DNA of 64,000 nucleotides from NCBI GenBank assembly GCA_009602735.1, contig WELA01003597.1, positions 600,682 to 664,681 of the forward strand. Reading direction: 5' to 3'. Positions 59,101-64,000 of this stretch are shown here, in pieces; positions within the stretch are counted from its first letter, which is position 1; the number at the start of each line of letters is the position of its first letter. Made by a program: the position numbers and the translations under genes. The notes beneath the pieces are model-generated. The model was not told the DNA's origin. It did no database searches and saw nothing but the letters and a program-made list of their open reading frames with translations. The DNA comes from Mesotaenium endlicherianum. Taxonomy: Eukaryota > Streptophyta > Zygnematophyceae > Zygnematales > Mesotaeniaceae.

Positions 59101-60941
59101 AACCGCAACATGTACAACAATCAGTAAAGAACAGAGTGAGAAAGAGAAAATCAGTAGGAAAATGTAGGAGCAAGAGGGGGCTAGAAGTAGTGCAGTGGCA
59201 AGGGCAAGAAAAGGAATGTGCTTAGAAAATGAGAAATGTTGTAAGGGACAGGCAACAAAATACAGGCAAATGAGAAGATGGCGGACGCAGGAGGGAGAAG
59301 AGCATAGGATGATAAGTAGTGAACACATTATAGCAAGAGTCATGAACCGAATGGATGAAGGAGACGGAGAAAGGGAGAAGCATTGTAACAATGTTGAGAA
59401 CAAGAGCATGCAGTGCAACATGAAGGAATGAATTAATAGCAGGCAAGAAAAATGTAAAACGCCATGTATGACAAAAGAAGGGGTGGCCAACAGAGGAGCA
59501 GGTACAAGTAGGCCAAAGCATCACAAGAGTGATTGGAAAACCAAAAAGGAGCATAGGAGACCCTATTGCAGGAAGATAAACAAAGAGAGGTCTACAAAAT
59601 CCAAGGAATAAACATATGACTTGAGCTGGCAGGGATCAATTGTGAGGAGCTCACCAGAGAGAAGGAGGAAGTCCCCCAGCTTCACAGAGGTGCTCTCCCC
59701 ATTCACCATCATGACAGACTTGTAGTCCATAAAGAAGGGGTCTTGGGTGACGAATAGAGCATTGTATATCCCAGTCACCTTGCCCCCTACTTTGACCTCT
59801 GCCTTCCAGTTCAAGTCCTGGCAGAATGTTTCATTTTGCAGATCCACCTCTAAGCTATGTGGAATTCTGCGTGCAAACAACTGAACCTTACTCGCCGGGA
59901 GGTAAGTTTCTTCAACACCGAAGAGTTCTACAACACTCCGTAACTTAGTGGGAACATCAGAATTACAATTTTTGAAGTGTTCATAGACATATAAGCCGCT
60001 ATGAAATTGGATATTATGCATGAACCACTTAGAGGTCTTAGTCCCATCGTCATGTAGCTCCCCTAAGGCATACTCGCACAATGTGGTGAGGTTCCCAAAT
60101 ATTCCAAACAAGCTGGAATCAGCAATTAGGAGACAAGAATTGATCTTATCTAATGTCCACTCCTTTCCAAAAGGTGCATTATCCCCATCACACCCATTAC
60201 CATCAACTCGGTGTCCCACACCATCTGGCATAGTCTGTGCACTGAGTGACAGTGCGGCATTTGTACCAAGAACTTCACCCACTTCTACAACAAATGGTTG
60301 TGAAGGTATAAATCTATCATTCCAGTGTTCTCACTGACAGCTGAAGCAGTTGCAGGCAACCGTGAACTACCTACAGGTGTCTTCGTAGGAGGAGAGGCGT
60401 CTTTCCTTTCATCACCACAACCATGGCCTACATCGAACAAAACATAAGTCAGATGGAGTCCATTAGTACATCTCAAGAGGGTAAGTAGATGTGCTAGCTG
60501 TTGACAACGCCATTTTTTCCACTGACAAATTGTCCAATATGATCGCAGCTCAAATCATGCACCTTGTAGCACGTACTGTGACCTCTTCATGGGCACAATG
60601 GAGTGTACGCATATACATACCAGAGAGAGCAAGAGAGAGGAGATCCTTCCAACTGAGGAGGTGGCAGTACACGTTGTACCTGCAGGGGGACTTTCGATGA
60701 CCATAGGCTAATGTACGCGGTATCCACTCGGGTGGTGAGTTGGTGTTTTGGCAATTGGTGGCAGGTCATGCCCTGTCTCTTGTGTTTCTTGCAGGGCTGC
60801 TATCGTCCGCAACAAAGACTCATTTTGTGGTGAAGTAGGAGAGGACCTTGCCCACACAGGCTTGCATTGATGCCTGTACAAAGTTCTGTGTACATACATC
60901 TTTTCACAATGAACGCATTGAAACCTTTGAGGAGGAGCCAT
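56080..60941 (-). CDS. Plavaka/TNP2-like (CACTA superfamily) transposase, multi-exon
   Basis: Start ATG at 60941 (ACAATGGC). The first exon has a C2H2-like finger (FQCVHCEK, H..HQC). Later open stretches are 60282-59661 (ends at GTGAGC), about 59120-58390, 58430-57201 and 56920-56150. The centre has ISIFADDFEVYRRKRKSVCG, the catalytic-Asp region of TNP2/Plavaka transposases. Then come NCPCSCC, GFDRFLQMGPDVFHLVCLGL and the hallmark HNLHALLHVGYFMHIFGPLKHLW..FEGRHKYVK. The C-terminal part (VPMSVVISTVQVEHYYW) resembles the tail module of Plavaka proteins. A frame slip near 58385 may be a small intron or decay. No terminal CACTA repeats were identified. Confidence 0.75.
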
Positions 60942-63649
60942 TGTTATGAATGAAATGAAAGGTGCGTAAATGTAGCTACCTTTGTAACGCAAAAATATAT
61001 ATGAGCGAGGAACAGATGTACACCTCGATATAGTTTAGCTGCTGGGTAGGCGAAAGACGCCTGCCAAATTTAGCACTTGTAACTTGGATTGTGGAGATTT
61101 TGGAGCCAGGGAGGGGTAGCATGCAACTTATCGTGCTTTTGCTTGCGCATGGAGTGCGTTATGTCCACTTGAAAAAGCCCTGTAAATAATTTGAGAGGTA
61201 CACACAGCGATGAACCTATGAACGCCAGAATTGCGTGGACCTGAGTAAGCTAGATACACTCAACGATGCGCTAGCGGTCCTGCGAGTGACCGGCGACATG
61301 GGCGACATATTTTTGGCAACCGTGAGGCTCGTTCACAAGCATCGCAGGTCATTTGATTCAATAAAGGGAAATGAAGGCCGGATTTCCATCCTTGGAGGTG
61401 GAGGGCAAAGTAACTGCCCGGTTTCGGCGCTAATATGGGCAAAATTTTACAATTGGGTAGGATGTAGTGGGATTTCCGGCGGTCCGCTTGACCAAAATGT
61501 GTCATTTTGCCCGGCACGACCATTCGAGAGCTGGAAATTACGCACGCTGACCAATTTTGCCCCTTGCCCATTCTCAAGGTGTTCTGTAAGGGCTTAAGGT
61601 GTGCATGAAGCAAGGCTTATGGATCAGGAGAGGCTGTGGGGACGGGGTTATTGATGGAGCAGAGGGAAGTTTCAGTGGCAAAAGAATATCTGAAAGTGCT
61701 TGTGTGCAAAAGTCCAGAAAGCCAAAAATGAAAGAAGAACGGCAATTGTAAATGGGCAAAAGGATAAGGCAGAGGGTAAGGTAGGGAAAAGAGTCAAGAA
61801 AAGCAATGTGCTAGTGACACAGATGCCAATGAGGGCGAAGGGTGCTCATCGAAAAAATGGGTAGTCCACTTGTTGTACTTAGGAGATGGTAATGGAGCCA
61901 ATCTTGGGGCGGGGACAATGAACATTGAAAAGCATTGCGTGTGGAAAAAAGTGAACATGTTGGAGATGTACAGGGGCAGATGATATATGCAATGAAATTG
62001 CTACAATTCAAACAGCTCCTTAGCAAGATTTGTAGATATAGCATCTTGATTATGGAGGACAAGGTGGAGATAGTGGAGCACCTTCTTGTGCATATTTATG
62101 CAACTCTCTTTTTTGAATTCGTGTATACATACAACACCTGGTCAAATAATATGTAGATACAAAAAGATTTTTTTTTGATCTTGCATATGGCCTACCTTCA
62201 GCTTCGCTTTTACGGCAGGGTCTGAGCCTCCTCTACTGAAGCAATGAATTTGGACTTTATTTGGCCATCCGAGAAAGATTGTCCTTTTGCAAGATCAAAA
62301 TTCTCAATGATGGATAAGGAACCATTTCTCAGGTGTTTGCTGATGCATTTTGAGCGTCGTAAATGAAATGGATTTAGAAGGCTTATAACTAAATTGTTAC
62401 TGGTGCATTGACATGGTCATGAATGTGGCTCTATTGTGGCCAAAATAAAGGTGCGGGTCTTGATATACTTTATACGATAGATTTATAGAGTTACATGAGG
62501 AATTTTACGTTGGGAGATAAGTGAAACTTCTATATTGCTGTTTTGTGTACTTCATTCGAAGGGAGCCAAGAATGTCATTATGTCATCTTGGTTATGCTTG
62601 CTTGCTTATACTTTAGCATTACATACTTTAGCAAGTATGCATGACAAAATCAAGTGTGCATGCTAATTTATCTTACCATGAGCAACAGTCTTCGTGAAGC
62701 AGTAGTTGAAGAAAAAGGTTATCTCTTGACGACAGTAAATGTTACTATTTCTGATGACTCTACATACAAAGGCAGAAGAATTGTAACAAATTATATATTC
62801 TATTACGCTTGTGTTTGTATTCTCCTCAGCGTGGGTTCTTTAATAATAAAGGTATAGTGACGTATCCTCTATGCAAAGTGATAGTTGTTATCTTCATTGA
62901 AAACAAACATCGTTCAATTGTTGTCTTGTAGCTCACGCGTCTATTGAAATTGAATCATGTGGACTTTAATCCTTGTCAAATGTGAAGGAAAATGGTGTTG
63001 CACAAGTTGGAAGTTTTGTGGTAGAGACTATTCACGCAACACCTCTAGTTGCACCTTACAAAGACAACATGGGCCCCAAAACTAGCATATGAAAAATGTC
63101 GCAGGCGCCTTACCTATCTCTACTCGCAATCTATCTAATTACAGCTTTACTTGCTGAGAAGAGTTCTACCTCTAAAATTCTTTATATCTGATTACTTATT
63201 GAGCTATTTTGAAGGATAATTCAAAGCACTCAGCATTGAAAACACAAACGCTAGGAAAATGATGCTAGCTCCCAATGCGTAGCCTTACATTTGCCTGAAA
63301 TTTATGCATATATATTTTGTTCTTCAACCGCGGTTGATCAAGTATTAAGGTTTGAATTCATCTACCAAACATGTGATGTACTTCACTTGTGTATGATGCA
63401 ACTTGCATGGGACCAAAGTTGGCAAGAAGTACTCTACGACAAAAGGAAAGATACAGAGCACAATCTAATGCAACTAACTCTTTTGCCTGAAATACTATAT
63501 ATACTACCACAGAAGTCATCGCTGTATTGAATTTCATGAGCTCACTTTCATTATGTCTAGGACAGCTCCACTCGCCAACTACCCCTATAGAGAACAACTA
63601 GATTTCTGATTTATCTAATTAAGTTTCAGACGACTGCCTTATCCAGTCA
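60942..63649. other. no gene recognised
   Basis: The upstream region of the Plavaka-like gene is followed by AT-rich sequence. A plus-strand frame at 61235-61400 and another at 62654-62857 (with one hydrophobic span) have no recognisable family. A small repeat cluster at 61400-61585 is listed separately. Confidence 0.45.
61400..61585. repeat. cluster of inverted GGGCAAAAT motifs
   Basis: GGGCAAAG, TGGGCAAAATTTTACAATTGG, and the inverse forms CCAAAATGTGTCATTTTGCCCG and CCAATTTTGCCCCTTGCCC lie within 190 bp (each arm under 20 bases). It could be the end of an unrecognised DNA transposon or a MITE. Confidence 0.5.
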
Positions 63650-63777
63650 TTACATTAGATCCTCCTTCTTCATCTCACATCGCAAGGGGTTTCTATTCCA
63701 CTTAGCCTTTGCACCAAACTCAATCATGGACGAGATTGCAGACGCAGCCGTCTGGTGTGTGGTGAACTCCGCAAAGC
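63650..63777 (-). CDS. likely terminal exon of a host gene
   Basis: From an acceptor (TTTGGCAG) to a TAA stop, the frame reads GFAEFTTHQTAASAISSMIE and then a basic end (KWNRNPLRCEMKKED). The FAEFTTHQTA phrase resembles the RNP1-to-helix region of RNA-binding (RRM) or channel proteins of the CSC1/OSCA type, but the match is too short to assign. Upstream exons would lie beyond 63778. Confidence 0.4.
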
Positions 63778-64000
63778 CTGCCAAAGCAATGGCATGCTGT
63801 ACTCAACGACCTCTTCCTTGACTTGTAAGTGGTGGCAGGGCACTTAAGTCTGGTACAGCTATTCATGATGCTGTGCTTACACACATTCTGCAAGCATAAG
63901 ACGCGAGCTATTCTGACTTATTGCTATATCAGAACTGCCAGCTCATGGCAACATCTCATGCACATGCATTTGTGCTTGATTGAAATTATTATTCTCACCT
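63778..64000. other. end of window, no feature
   Basis: Presumed intron of the gene whose last exon is at 63650-63777. Confidence 0.35.

Noticed and set aside
58866-59554. Short Cys/Phe-rich minus-strand frames and an N-terminal extension of the Plavaka-like exon
   Set aside because: T/C-rich intron sequence upstream of the exon beginning near 59120; no conservation-like pattern.

Overview
The window looks like a nuclear contig from a plant-lineage eukaryote with large, transposon-filled introns. A charophyte alga such as Chara would fit, but that is inference. The evidence is spliceosomal introns with GT..AG borders, plant-type telomere-like CCCTAAA/TTTAGGG runs, chromodomain Ty3/gypsy elements, a plant-style dephospho-CoA kinase with a C-terminal hydrophobic tail, and a P2B-type Ca2+-ATPase. 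No bacterial operons, rRNA or tRNA genes were recognised. N runs and single Ns mark scaffold joins.

Layout. 1-2416 is the 3' end of a broken chromovirus copy (family I). 2417-6300 is mostly non-coding and holds a ~370 bp tandem repeat. 6585-8881 (-) is a complete three-exon dephospho-CoA kinase gene; loose look-alikes of its last exon lie at 6296-6402 and 13518-13622. 9971-13389 and 16944-19078 (+) are two related arrays of phase-0 exons that repeat a Cys-containing coiled-coil module. 20562-23066 (-) is an unrecognised five-exon gene. A young family I element (23094-30345, 5-bp target duplication ACTGC) sits 23 bp upstream of its ATG. On the far side, ~0.5 kb away, starts a (+) coiled-coil plus HIRAN-like gene (about 30873-42287). 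Its large intron holds a second chromovirus (31723-40017, target duplication TGGTG) that carries an extra ORF after the chromodomain.

42288-49040 holds three consecutive exons of a degenerate Ca2+-ATPase gene (-). One intron contains a 4.46 kb hAT-type element (43760-48222, 8-bp target duplication CGAGCAGC). This element carries a nearly complete, intron-containing YIF1 gene copy on the opposite strand, so it is a Pack-hAT. Right next to it, 49135-56138 has the same termini and encodes a BED-finger hAT transposase behind a 210-bp hairpin-rich minisatellite. Its two flanks do not match, and a single-N join lies inside it. 56080-60941 (-) is a Plavaka/TNP2-like (CACTA superfamily) transposase. 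The last 3 kb is nearly featureless except for one likely terminal exon at 63650-63777 (-).

How they fit: host genes (CoA synthesis, Golgi/ER trafficking, Ca2+ pumping, two coiled-coil families) are interrupted by at least four kinds of mobile element. Clean target duplications show that three of the insertions are discrete events. The most striking object is the Pack-hAT bearing a YIF1 gene next to a transposase-coding element with matching ends.
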